Assembly: GCA_003597935.1 (NCBI GenBank)
Contig: QZJT01000039.1
Location: 1-64,000, forward strand
Direction: 5' to 3'
DNA length: 64,000 bases
From: Phycisphaerales bacterium
GTDB lineage: Bacteria > Planctomycetota > Phycisphaerae > UBA1845
Positions 56,995 through 64,000 of this stretch are shown piece by piece. The notes below the pieces were generated by a model that worked only from the letters and a program-made list of their open reading frames with translations, was not told the DNA's origin and searched no databases. The position numbers were made by a program, and so were the translations under genes. Numbering within the stretch: the stretch's first letter is position 1; each line of letters starts with the position of its first letter.

Positions 56995-57839
56995 GCGAAG
57001 TCCTCGAACTTTTCGGCCATTCTACCGACCGCATGGGCGCACGCTACTGGACTCGCATCGTCGCCGATCAGCACTGCCCATACTTGAACCGGCGATGTAT
57101 CAAGGTCCGAAAGAGCGAGCCGGATGTTTCTATCGGTACGTGTACGGTAAACCATGGCCAGGAACGGCGAGCCATCATGATCTGTCCGTTCCGATTCCTG
57201 GAGCGCCGTCAGATCTTCGTTGACGCGCTGCATCTGCTCACCCTGCACGAACCTGGGAATGAGCTTCACGTCGTGCCTGAGGTTACCATTCCCGGCGGAA
57301 GTGTGGATTACTTCCTAGTATCGGCTCGAAACGGGAAACCGCTCGACTTCGTCGGGATCGAACTCCAAACGCTCGACACGACCGGGACGGTCTGGCCCGC
57401 CCGCCAGCGCTTTCTGCAATCGGTGAAAGCAAAGGCCCCGCTTTCCGCATCCGCAGCCGATAGGCCCTTCGGCATGAACTGGAAGATGACGGCCAAGACA
57501 AGCCTGCTGCAACTCCACCACGAGGTGGAGACATTCGAGCATCTGTCCAAGCGGCTGGTGTTGGTCTTGCAGGACTGCCTTCTGGAGTACATGCAGGGCG
57601 AGTTTACGCTGGGACACCTGTCCGATCCGAAGGTTGGGCACGCCATGCACGTCCACGCGTACAAGTTGGATATGACATCGGAGGGTTTACGTTTGGGGCT
57701 TGTCAAGCGCTTGAGCACAGACGCCGCCGGTGTCGCCACGGTACTCGGATTGCAAGCGCAGGCCAGGGTTGAACTCGAATCCATCCTGGCGGCCATCGAA
57801 GAACGTCTGTCGGCCCAGACGCTGTGGTCGCCGGTCTGA
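56991..57839 (+). CDS. NotI-family type II restriction endonuclease
   Basis: 282 aa. It shows the NotI hallmarks: an N-terminal set of four Cys (29, 36, 51, 65) that binds iron in NotI, the stretch ICPFRFLERRQIF, and a PD-(D/E)XK core with D106 in GGSVDYFLV and E124/Q126 in GIELQ, spaced as in NotI (D...E-x-Q). NotI itself is 383 aa, so this is a shorter member, and the recognition site cannot be assumed to be GCGGCCGC. GCGGCCGC does occur in the window (for example near 1669, 7126, 25326 and 38950), so if it were the target, methylation would be essential. ATGA-coupled to the methyltransferase. Confidence 0.88.
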   Translation: MSEVLELFGHSTDRMGARYWTRIVADQHCPYLNRRCIKVRKSEPDVSIGTCTVNHGQERRAIMICPFRFLERRQIFVDALHLLTLHEPGNELHVVPEVTIPGGSVDYFLVSARNGKPLDFVGIELQTLDTTGTVWPARQRFLQSVKAKAPLSASAADRPFGMNWKMTAKTSLLQLHHEVETFEHLSKRLVLVLQDCLLEYMQGEFTLGHLSDPKVGHAMHVHAYKLDMTSEGLRLGLVKRLSTDAAGVATVLGLQAQARVELESILAAIEERLSAQTLWSPV

Positions 57840-57915
57840 GCAGTGGATCGGCGGCGGACGTACCAAGCCTGGCGGAGGCTGACCGCGGAACAGTCGGTCT
57901 GGTCCCCGCGGCAGC

Positions 57916-59118
57916 TTACAGAACCAACTTCGCGAACTTCCGCTTGCCGCGCTGGATCACGTCGCCGGGCTTGACGGCGACCGGCGTGACCGCATCGTCG
58001 ATCGTCTCGCCGTTCAGTCGGACGCCTTTTTCGCTCACCAGCCGGCGGGCTTCGCTGCGGGACTGGGCGAAACCGCAGGCGACGATGAGGTCCACGGGTG
58101 AGGCGGTGCCGTTTTCGACGCAGGAGCTGACGTCGATCTCCGGGACGTCGTCGGGCAGCCCGCCCCCCCCGCCGCCGAAGACGCGGCTGAACTCTTGCGC
58201 CGCGGCTTCCGCCTCGGCCGCACCGTGGTACTGCGTCACGATCGTCCGGGCGAGCGTCTCCTTCGCCTGCCGCGGATGGGTCCGGGACGCGTCCGTCAGC
58301 TTGGCGATTCGTTCGGCCGGCAGATCCGTCAGCAGCGTGAACCAGTTGGCCATCAGCGCGTCTGGGATGCTCATCACCTTGCCGAACATCTCGCCGGGCG
58401 GGTCGGTGACGGCCACGTAATTGCCCAGCGACTTGCTCATCTTCTGCGCGCCGTCGGTGCCGATCAGGATCGGCATGACCAGCACGATCTGCGGCAGTTG
58501 GCCGGCGCTGCGCTGCAGGTCGCGGCCGCACAGGTTGTTGAACGTCTGGTCCGTGCCGCCCAGCTCCACGTCGGACTGGATCATCACGCTGTCGTACGCC
58601 TGCATCAGCGGATAGAGCAGTTCGTGCAGGTAAATCTCCTTGCCCTCCGCCTGCCGCCTGGCGAACGTGTCGCGCTCCAACATGCGGGCGGTCGTCATCC
58701 GGCTCATCAGCTTCACCACGTCGGCGAAACTCAGCTTGCTGAGCCATTCGCTGTTGTGGCGGACCTCGACTTTGTCCGGCGACAGGTCGAGCACCATGCC
58801 GGCCTGATCGAAGTAGGTGCGGGCGTTGGTTTCGATGTCGTCGGCCGAGAGCACCGGCCGCGTCTTCGACCGCCCCGTCGGGTCGCCGATCATGGCGGTG
58901 TAGTCGCCGATGATCAGCACCGCCTTGTGCCCGGCGTCCTGGAACTGCCGCAGCTTGCGCAGCACCACCGTGTGGCCGAGCGTCAGATCCGGCGCAGTCG
59001 GGTCCATGCCGAGCTTGACCCGCAGCGGACGCCCGAGCCTGAGCCGCTCCGTCAACTCTTCAGCAGAGTAGATCGAGTCCGCGCCGCGGAACAGTATCTC
59101 GTGGGACGTGGGCGTCAT
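57916..59118 (-). CDS. tyrS: Tyrosyl-tRNA synthetase
   Basis: 400 aa from the ATG at 59118. Class I synthetase with LGHT at residues 47-50 (HIGH-like) and KMSKS at 226-230, a tyrosine-binding YLHELLYPLMQAYDSV stretch, and a C-terminal S4 RNA-binding domain (about 340-400, LVSEKGVRLNGE). The length matches TyrRZ-type enzymes. It converges on the R-M operon with no obvious terminator. No good RBS is visible. Confidence 0.96.
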   Translation of the reverse strand: MTPTSHEILFRGADSIYSAEELTERLRLGRPLRVKLGMDPTAPDLTLGHTVVLRKLRQFQDAGHKAVLIIGDYTAMIGDPTGRSKTRPVLSADDIETNARTYFDQAGMVLDLSPDKVEVRHNSEWLSKLSFADVVKLMSRMTTARMLERDTFARRQAEGKEIYLHELLYPLMQAYDSVMIQSDVELGGTDQTFNNLCGRDLQRSAGQLPQIVLVMPILIGTDGAQKMSKSLGNYVAVTDPPGEMFGKVMSIPDALMANWFTLLTDLPAERIAKLTDASRTHPRQAKETLARTIVTQYHGAAEAEAAAQEFSRVFGGGGGGLPDDVPEIDVSSCVENGTASPVDLIVACGFAQSRSEARRLVSEKGVRLNGETIDDAVTPVAVKPGDVIQRGKRKFAKLVL

Positions 59119-59270
59119 CAGCAATAGCGAACGTCGAAAAGCGAATAACGAATTGTGGAACGCAGCGTGTACCCAGCTTCTTCGCCGGGCGTCGCGCGAT
59201 TCCCATTCGACGTGGCCGCGTAGAGGTCTTCCCTTTCGCTCTTCATTCGTTATTCGCCATTCGTTATTCG
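59119..59270 (+). repeat. Short ATTCGTTATTCG-type repeats
   Basis: CATTCGTTATTCGCCATTCG then TTATTCGTTATTC near 59241-59276, and GCGAATAACGAATTG near 59138, an inverted form. Same motif as the block at 63427-63577 (GAATGGCGAATG). Confidence 0.7.
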
Positions 59271-60131
59271 TTATTCACCCATACAGGCGTCCGCTTCCTC
59301 GTCACACGCCCCCTCCGGGCACGGCGGCGTGCCGGTCAGGCACGAGCATCCGTCGCAGGTCTCCTGCCCGTTGCAGAATGCGCCGTCGTCGCACTCCTCG
59401 TCGGATACGCAGGGCGCCAGGCAGCCGCCCAGTTCCTCGTCGCAGGCGTTGCAGAAGTCCCCGGTCCGCGGGTTCTCGGTCGGGCACAACGGCTCGCCAG
59501 CCAGGCAGGCGCAGGCGACGCACGTCTCAGTCCCGTTGCAGATCAGTCCGTCGTCGCAGTCCGCGTCGGAATCGCACGGGCAGGCGCTGCACTCGCCGGT
59601 GAGTTCATCGCACTCTTCCCCCTCCGGGCAGGGCGGCGCGCCCGGCCGGCAGGCGCAGTCCTCGCAGACTTCCTGGCCGTTGCAGAAGACGCCGTCCGTG
59701 CAGTCCTCGTCGCTTTCGCACAGGCATCGCTCGCACGCCCGCAATGCCTCGCTGCACGGGTCGTCGCCGCAGTCGACCGGCTCCCCCGGGACGCAGCCGC
59801 CATCGACGCATTGCTCCTGACCGTTGCAGAACAGCCCATCGTCACAGTCCGTGCTGGAAGCGCAGGGCGGGATCATGGTACACAGCCGCAACGACTCGCT
59901 GCACACGCAGTCCGGACAGATGTCCGACTCGCAGGGCGGCCCGTCGGCGCACGTCCCGTCCGACTGGCAGACCTCCCGACCGTTACAGAACACGCCGTCG
60001 TCGCAATCGGCGTCCGACCGGCACAAGCCGTCATCGGCGGGCGGGCTGACCGTGCAGCCGGGCCCGAGCAGGGCCGCGGCGATGCACCCGATGGCGGCCG
60101 CTCCCGCCAGTATGGCATGAACAATCCTCAT
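59271..60131 (-). CDS. Secreted protein of five CxxDxDCDDGxFCNG repeats
   Basis: 286 aa. Signal peptide about 1-22; IGC and GPGC in the leader could be lipobox variants but neither fits well. The mature protein is made of five repeats of about 45 residues, each with SD(A/E)DC(D/T)DG(V/L)FCNGQExC and spacer Cys pairs, for a very high Cys content. Such repeats are known in large families in myxobacteria and planctomycetes and resemble eukaryotic extracellular Cys-rich modules. No enzyme domain. Probably surface-exposed and heavily disulfide-bonded. Confidence 0.87.
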   Translation of the reverse strand: MRIVHAILAGAAAIGCIAAALLGPGCTVSPPADDGLCRSDADCDDGVFCNGREVCQSDGTCADGPPCESDICPDCVCSESLRLCTMIPPCASSTDCDDGLFCNGQEQCVDGGCVPGEPVDCGDDPCSEALRACERCLCESDEDCTDGVFCNGQEVCEDCACRPGAPPCPEGEECDELTGECSACPCDSDADCDDGLICNGTETCVACACLAGEPLCPTENPRTGDFCNACDEELGGCLAPCVSDEECDDGAFCNGQETCDGCSCLTGTPPCPEGACDEEADACMGE

Positions 60132-60452
60132 TCAATCTCGCTCCAAGGCACTCGCCAGGCGGTCATCCGGCCGTTTCGTCAGCCGGCTTGGGCGCCGGTC
60201 AGCGCCGGCGCCCGGTGCGGTGGATGGATAGACCATAAGAGCGTTGTCGGGCGAAGGCGGAATGTCAAGCGAGATCGCGACGGCCCGCGCCCCACGCGTG
60301 GGTGACGCTCGCGGCGGGCGTCCCTTCGGTGTGGCACTGGCTTCCAGCCGGTGGGCATGGCCTTAAAGGCCATCCCAATCGCAGCTTCGCTGCAACCACC
60401 GGCAAAATGCCGGTGCCACACGCATAGCGGAGCGTACTCTCAGCCCCGCCGG
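60132..60452. other. Gene-free region with interspersed repeat
   Basis: This 321 bp region. The repeat at 60329-60452 fills its right third and ends at the kinase stop. The left part, up to 60328, shows nothing recognisable. Confidence 0.5.
60329..60452 (-). repeat. GTGTGGCACCGGCAT interspersed repeat, intact inverted copy
   Basis: Reverse orientation of 42464-42593, with GGTGTGGCAC, CTTCCAGCCGGTGGGCATGG, CCTTAAAGGCCATCCC, GGCAAAATGCCGGTGCCACA and CGCATAGCGGAGCGTACTCT. It abuts the kinase stop codon, suggesting insertion or spread next to a gene end. Confidence 0.88.
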
Positions 60453-61226
60453 TCAGTCGCTGTTCCAATGTACGCGCCCGCGTTCGCCGTCGCAGCGACC
60501 CGGGTCGAGACGGTCGAGCAGGCGTCGGCGGAACAGCTTGGCGGGACGGGTGACGCCGTTGTGCAGGCAGACGTACCAGGGCCTGCGATAAGACGCCTGG
60601 CGCTGCTCGGGCGTGAGCTGGTCCGGGCGGGTGCGCCGCTGGAGCTTGACCAGATGGTACCGGTCGCCCGCCTGCAAGCGCCGCCGGATCGTCCGCAGCG
60701 GCCACCCATCCCCCCCCCAGCGCCGGGGCCAGTGCCACGATATCTGGAAGTCCACCAGGTACGGCCGGCCGTCGTCGCCGACGACGACGTTCTCGCACTT
60801 CTCGAGATCGACGTAAGCGACGCCGCGATCGTGCATGGCGTCGATCGCCGACCGCAGGCGGGGGTGAAAATCGTCGCCGACCCGCTCGCCCCTGCGCATT
60901 GCGTGGCCGGGGATGAACTCGTGCAGGATGCCGGTGGGGCCGTAGCACCCCAGAAACCGCGGCACGCCGTCAATGCCTTGCACGTGCCGGAAGATGCGCG
61001 CTTCGCGGGCGGCCAGCCAGCGGCCGATCCACGACAACGGCAGCCCGAACATCGGCGCCTGCCGGTTCAGCTTGAGCACCACCCGTCCGGCGTCGCCGGC
61101 ATAAAGGCACGTGACGGCAAAAAAGTCGTTTTTGAACACGCGCTCCAGGACGAACTCCCAGCCCTCCACCGCGATGGACGGCGGCGGCTCGCGTCGGCCC
61201 AGGGCTTTCAGGAAAGCGGGCGGCAT
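60453..61226 (-). CDS. RIO/lipopolysaccharide-kinase-like protein
   Basis: 257 aa. Kinase-like signatures: VVLKLNR with candidate ATP Lys52, HDRGVAYVDLEKCEN (D140, N146, an HRD-like catalytic loop) and YLVDFQ (159-161, DFG-like with Q for G). This pattern matches the RIO1/WaaP-LPS-core kinase superfamily. The likely job is phosphorylation of an envelope sugar or a protein; the substrate cannot be told. The start lies 19 bp inside the preceding DUF433 gene. No signal peptide, so cytoplasmic. Confidence 0.8.
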   Translation of the reverse strand: MPPAFLKALGRREPPPSIAVEGWEFVLERVFKNDFFAVTCLYAGDAGRVVLKLNRQAPMFGLPLSWIGRWLAAREARIFRHVQGIDGVPRFLGCYGPTGILHEFIPGHAMRRGERVGDDFHPRLRSAIDAMHDRGVAYVDLEKCENVVVGDDGRPYLVDFQISWHWPRRWGGDGWPLRTIRRRLQAGDRYHLVKLQRRTRPDQLTPEQRQASYRRPWYVCLHNGVTRPAKLFRRRLLDRLDPGRCDGERGRVHWNSD

Positions 61227-61435
61227 GGGACGCGGCGCTCCCGCTGGGCAGCGAACGACAGGCAGGCGCGGATGTCCTCGGACGTAAGGTCGGGGAAGTC
61301 GGCGAGGATCTGCGCCTCGGTCATTCCCGAGGCAAGGTACTCGAGCACGTCAGACACGGTGATCCGCATTCCACGGATGCAGGGCTTCCCACCGCGCTTC
61401 CCGGGCTCGATGGTGATGATCTCTGCGTAACCCAT
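61208..61435 (-). CDS. DUF433 small protein
   Basis: 75 aa from the ATG at 61435. It contains the DUF433 signature: GGKPCIRGMRITVSDVLEYLASGMTEAQIL and FPDLTSEDIRACL. These are helix-turn-helix-like proteins often acting as antitoxins of PIN-type (DUF5615) toxins. No PIN gene is adjacent here; it overlaps the kinase instead by 19 bp. An orphan antitoxin is possible. Confidence 0.88.
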   Translation of the reverse strand: MGYAEIITIEPGKRGGKPCIRGMRITVSDVLEYLASGMTEAQILADFPDLTSEDIRACLSFAAQRERRVPCRPLS

Positions 61436-61538
61436 GCACAACAGTCTAACCGCACGCGGGCGACGTGACAAACTGAAAGCGCGCGCGATGACATGACCCC
61501 GGCAGCCCCGAGAGGCAAAGCCTCGCCCCGCCACCGCT

Positions 61539-63386
61539 CTACTGCGTCATGGCGCTCAGTTTGTCCGCCAGTCCCGACAGGCGGTCGCGCGCGGCGCGAA
61601 ACGGCTCGATCATCGGCGCCAGCACCTCGTGCAGGAGGACGGCGTCGATCCGATCGGCCAGCGGCGACTCGCCGGACTGTGCCTGGCGGGCCGTGCGCAC
61701 GTCACGCAAAGCACGGGTGAACATCGCGGTCAGGATCACCACGTACACGGCCGCCACTACCGCCAGCCCGGCGAGCAGTCTGGCCGCGCCCAGCGCCGCC
61801 ACCACCCGGTACAGGCCGTGGAGCACGCTCAGCGTCCCCTGCAACGCCGCCATCTCCAGCACGCCTTCCAGTACCGGCTGCACCAGGGGAAACCAGATCA
61901 GCACAACCCAGATCGCGGCGCGCTGCCAGCGCTTCGAGGGCGCTTGATCCCCGTGGATGCCTTCGAGGAAACGCTCGCGCATCTGCGCTCCAAGCTCCGC
62001 CAGCGCCGCCGCGGCCTGTGCCACGAGGTCGCTCGTCGAGGGCCGATCGTCGGCGATGCGGAGACGTTCGACCACGACGCTCTGCTCGTCGAGGAGGCGC
62101 GAGCGAAGGGCGTCGATGCGTTCCGGCAGACTCGCACCGTCGATGCGGAAGGCGTCGTCGCCGATCCTGTCCGGCGATGCTTCGGCCGTCGACGAAAAAC
62201 GCCTCCCCAGCAGCCGCGGCAGCCAGCCGAACAGTCGATAGACGACGCTCAGCACCGGCCAGTCCGCCACGCGGCGTTCGAGCAACTCGTGCGCCAGCTC
62301 AGCGGTGGGCGGCAGGCGGCTGAAGAGCTTCGCCCCCACCGCGGCGCAGTACTCCGGGCCGAACCCGGCGTTGAGCAGAGACTGCTGATAAGCGGCGTCA
62401 CACGCGCCGCCGAGCAGCTCGAGGCTCTCGTCGAGGCGATAATGCGCCCGCACCGCGTCGGCGTTGACGCGGCGCTCGACGCGCTCGTTGGCCTGTTTGA
62501 TCTGTGCGGCTTCCTCTTCGCTGACCGGGCTCATCACCGCGGCGCGGAGCCGTTCGAACTCGCGGCGCGCCAGCCGCGCCACCCGCACGACGGACTCGCG
62601 GTCTTCGTCGTATTTCTCCCAGTCCAGATCGTCCCACAGCCAGGCGATGCGGGCGGCGAACTCGTCCTCGGGGACGTACTTGGCGGCGATGACGAAGCGG
62701 TGTTCGTCGCTCTGAGCGCATCCGGCGGACGCCAGGGACTCGGCCAGCCACGCGTGCTGACTGCGCCAGAAGGCATCGGCCGGGTGGCCGTTGCCGCCCT
62801 CGAAGGGGTCGGCGTCGGTGAGGAGTTCATCCAGCTTGTTGAGCACGCAGTGGACGTTGTCGGGGTCTTTGATGACCCTGCGGAACATCCCGGCCCACAA
62901 GCGGTCGCCCACCTTGCGCGGCGTCATGACCCACAGCACCCGGTCGAGCAGCGGGGCGACCGCCTTGACCTGCTTCTGGTGGTCGGTGAACTCGCTGTCG
63001 AAGTCAGGCAGGTCGATCAGCACGACGTTGCGGACGGCGTCGGCCTCGTGCTCGGTGACGTCGATGGGAGTGATCGCCTCGATGGCCGCCAGGCGCGTCG
63101 CCACGCCCGGCCGGGCGTCGCGGTGGACGTAGGCCATTGGCCGTCGCGTGCCCTCGCCCACCTCCTCGTCGTCCACGGAGACATCGCGCTGGGCCAGGGC
63201 GTTGATCAGCGTGCTCTTGCCGACGTCCTTTCCGCCCAGGATGCCGCAGACGACCAGCGAATCACCCAGCGCCCGGGCGGCGCCGCAGGTCAGCGACAGG
63301 GGCGCGACGTGAAAGACGTCCGCCAGGGCCGCGTTGACGGCGTCCAGCGAGTCGGGGGGGGGGTGAATGTCCTGGGTCTGGGACAT
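61539..63386 (-). CDS. Dynamin-like membrane GTPase
   Basis: 615 aa. The GTP-binding motifs are GGKDVGKST (G1, 51-59), DLPDFDS (G3-like, with P-D in place of xG) and NKLDE (G4, 183-186). A long helical middle (about 250-480) precedes two or three hydrophobic helices (about 490-585) and a helical end. It resembles bacterial dynamin-related and YdfG/YcjX-type GTPases with a membrane anchor. A run of ten C lies in codons 8-11 (63354-63363) but is in frame. Function unknown; membrane remodelling is inference. Confidence 0.8.
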   Translation of the reverse strand: MSQTQDIHPPPDSLDAVNAALADVFHVAPLSLTCGAARALGDSLVVCGILGGKDVGKSTLINALAQRDVSVDDEEVGEGTRRPMAYVHRDARPGVATRLAAIEAITPIDVTEHEADAVRNVVLIDLPDFDSEFTDHQKQVKAVAPLLDRVLWVMTPRKVGDRLWAGMFRRVIKDPDNVHCVLNKLDELLTDADPFEGGNGHPADAFWRSQHAWLAESLASAGCAQSDEHRFVIAAKYVPEDEFAARIAWLWDDLDWEKYDEDRESVVRVARLARREFERLRAAVMSPVSEEEAAQIKQANERVERRVNADAVRAHYRLDESLELLGGACDAAYQQSLLNAGFGPEYCAAVGAKLFSRLPPTAELAHELLERRVADWPVLSVVYRLFGWLPRLLGRRFSSTAEASPDRIGDDAFRIDGASLPERIDALRSRLLDEQSVVVERLRIADDRPSTSDLVAQAAAALAELGAQMRERFLEGIHGDQAPSKRWQRAAIWVVLIWFPLVQPVLEGVLEMAALQGTLSVLHGLYRVVAALGAARLLAGLAVVAAVYVVILTAMFTRALRDVRTARQAQSGESPLADRIDAVLLHEVLAPMIEPFRAARDRLSGLADKLSAMTQ

Positions 63387-63426
63387 GATGTCAGTTCAGC
63401 CGAACGTTGCGACTAATGGAAGCGAT

Positions 63427-63577
63427 GAACGTCGAAGGGCGAATGGCGAATGTCGAGTGTCGAATGGCGAACCTTGCACGTCGAATGTCGAATGGCGAAT
63501 GTTGCATGTCGAATGGCGAACGTCGAATGGCGAATGTTGCATGTCGGATGTCGAATGTCGAATGTTGAATGGCGATT
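63427..63577 (+). repeat. GAATGGCGAATG tandem block
   Basis: At least eight overlapping units of (T)CGAATG with GCGAA or TCGAA phases. Most are 9 bases apart. Confidence 0.9.
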
Positions 63578-63675
63578 AACGAGTGCAGAACCAAGCGACG
63601 TGAGTCCAGTACGGCAGGCGCCACCGCGATCCCTGACATCGAACGGCACATGGTGTCCAATGATTCCGGCGCCCC

Positions 63676-63839
63676 GGAGGGGCGAAGGCTTGTAGCCACG
63701 GGTGGAGCGCAGGCCGCGCCAGCGGCCGAAGCGGAACCCGTGGAAAGCGGCGCGTCTCCCCCCCCCGCCCTGGAGGGGCGAAGGCTTGTAGCCACGGGTG
63801 GAGCGCAGGCCGCGCCAGCGGCCGAAGCGGAACCCGTGG
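63676..63839 (+). repeat. 68-bp direct repeat pair
   Basis: GGAGGGGCGAAGGCTTGTAG through GGAACCCGTGG at 63676-63743 is repeated without a mismatch that I can see at 63772-63839, with 28 bases between that include a run of nine C. Confidence 0.95.
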
Positions 63840-64000
63840 CAAGCGTGCCCTTTTTTCTCTTTCCGCCCCGGAGGGGCGGAGGAGGCTGAGCGCAGCAATC
63901 GTCGGCGCGCAGTCGTGTCACGCCCAAAAGCTGCAATGACCCAACTGCGGTGGATGTATCAGATTGCGTAACCATCGCTGATGATGAGTTCATACTATCG

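Larger units (their letters stand above)
63387..64000. other. Gene-free right edge of short repeats
   Basis: Contains the GAATGGCGAATG array (63427-63577), a 68-bp direct repeat pair at 63676-63743 and 63772-63839, and GGAGGGGCG boxes. Frames through the repeats give peptides such as NVEWRMLNVEC, which are repeat products. No gene is supported. Confidence 0.6.

Noticed and set aside
63354..63363. Poly-C run of ten at codons 8-11 of the dynamin-like GTPase, and runs of eight or nine at 1254, 2814, 3474, 17758, 58163 and 60710, as phase-variation sites
   Set aside because: At this GC content a handful of G or C runs of nine or more in 64 kb is expected by chance, and all of those inside genes keep the frame.
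63427..63577. Coding region giving NVEWRMLNVEC-type peptides
   Set aside because: The peptide is only the reading of short DNA repeats; there is no RBS and several frames are open at once.

Overview
The window is high-GC DNA (I judge about two thirds G+C), most likely from a member of the Planctomycetota. The evidence is a very large load of secreted modular proteins (choice-of-anchor/parallel beta-helix proteins, dockerin-like Asp-rich repeats, a Spondin_N domain), two kinds of shared C-terminal domain on those proteins, abundant palindromic intergenic repeats, and multihaem respiration genes. The exact lineage cannot be read from the sequence. I see no rRNA, tRNA, transposase, integrase or CRISPR array.

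The left 13.4 kb is a dense electron-transfer locus of two divergent operons reading away from 4977-5631. The minus operon encodes a multihaem c/cytochrome b fusion, a 15-haem lipoprotein and a thioredoxin-fold/TPR protein. The plus operon encodes a second 15-haem protein and a second thioredoxin/TPR protein, then a Rieske protein, a b6-type cytochrome b, a subunit-IV-like protein, a pentahaem protein and a NapC/NirT-type decahaem protein. I count 51 CXXCH plus 5 variant haem motifs. Most genes overlap by a few bases. The 15-haem/TPR pair is duplicated, one copy per operon. The likely job is quinol oxidation (Rieske/b and cytochrome b fusion) feeding a periplasmic or surface haem chain; no terminal reductase is visible.

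From 13.5 to 21.7 kb lie guaA, a secreted beta-propeller/amidohydrolase, an EamA exporter, a DUF819 membrane protein and a GNAT acetyltransferase. From 22 to 60 kb the region is dominated by secreted proteins interspersed with housekeeping genes (PilZ, a GT39-like glycosyltransferase, a Kef-type antiporter with CBS domains, nadD, glnA, an M28 peptidase, tyrS). Five minus-strand secreted genes at 40.1-47.9 kb have unrelated N-termini but the same 8-cysteine tail of about 60 residues. Four other secreted proteins, at 23.3, 31.9, 50.1 and 55.1 kb, carry a second shared Ig-like domain; the 55.1 kb one is a truncated remnant. A large beta-helix gene at 24.9-27.7 kb has an 11-unit TG dinucleotide repeat in its signal-peptide coding region. 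The repeat puts the natural ATG out of frame, as expected for a phase-variable ON/OFF switch or a sequencing slip.

From 55.9 to 57.8 kb is a compact restriction-modification pair: a beta-class DNA methyltransferase and a NotI-family endonuclease. The right end holds tyrS, a repeat-built Cys-rich protein, a RIO/LPS-kinase-like protein overlapping a DUF433 gene, a dynamin-like membrane GTPase, and a terminal block of short repeats. Intergenic space from 15 kb onward is rich in repeat families, several present in multiple copies and one lying inside a coding sequence.
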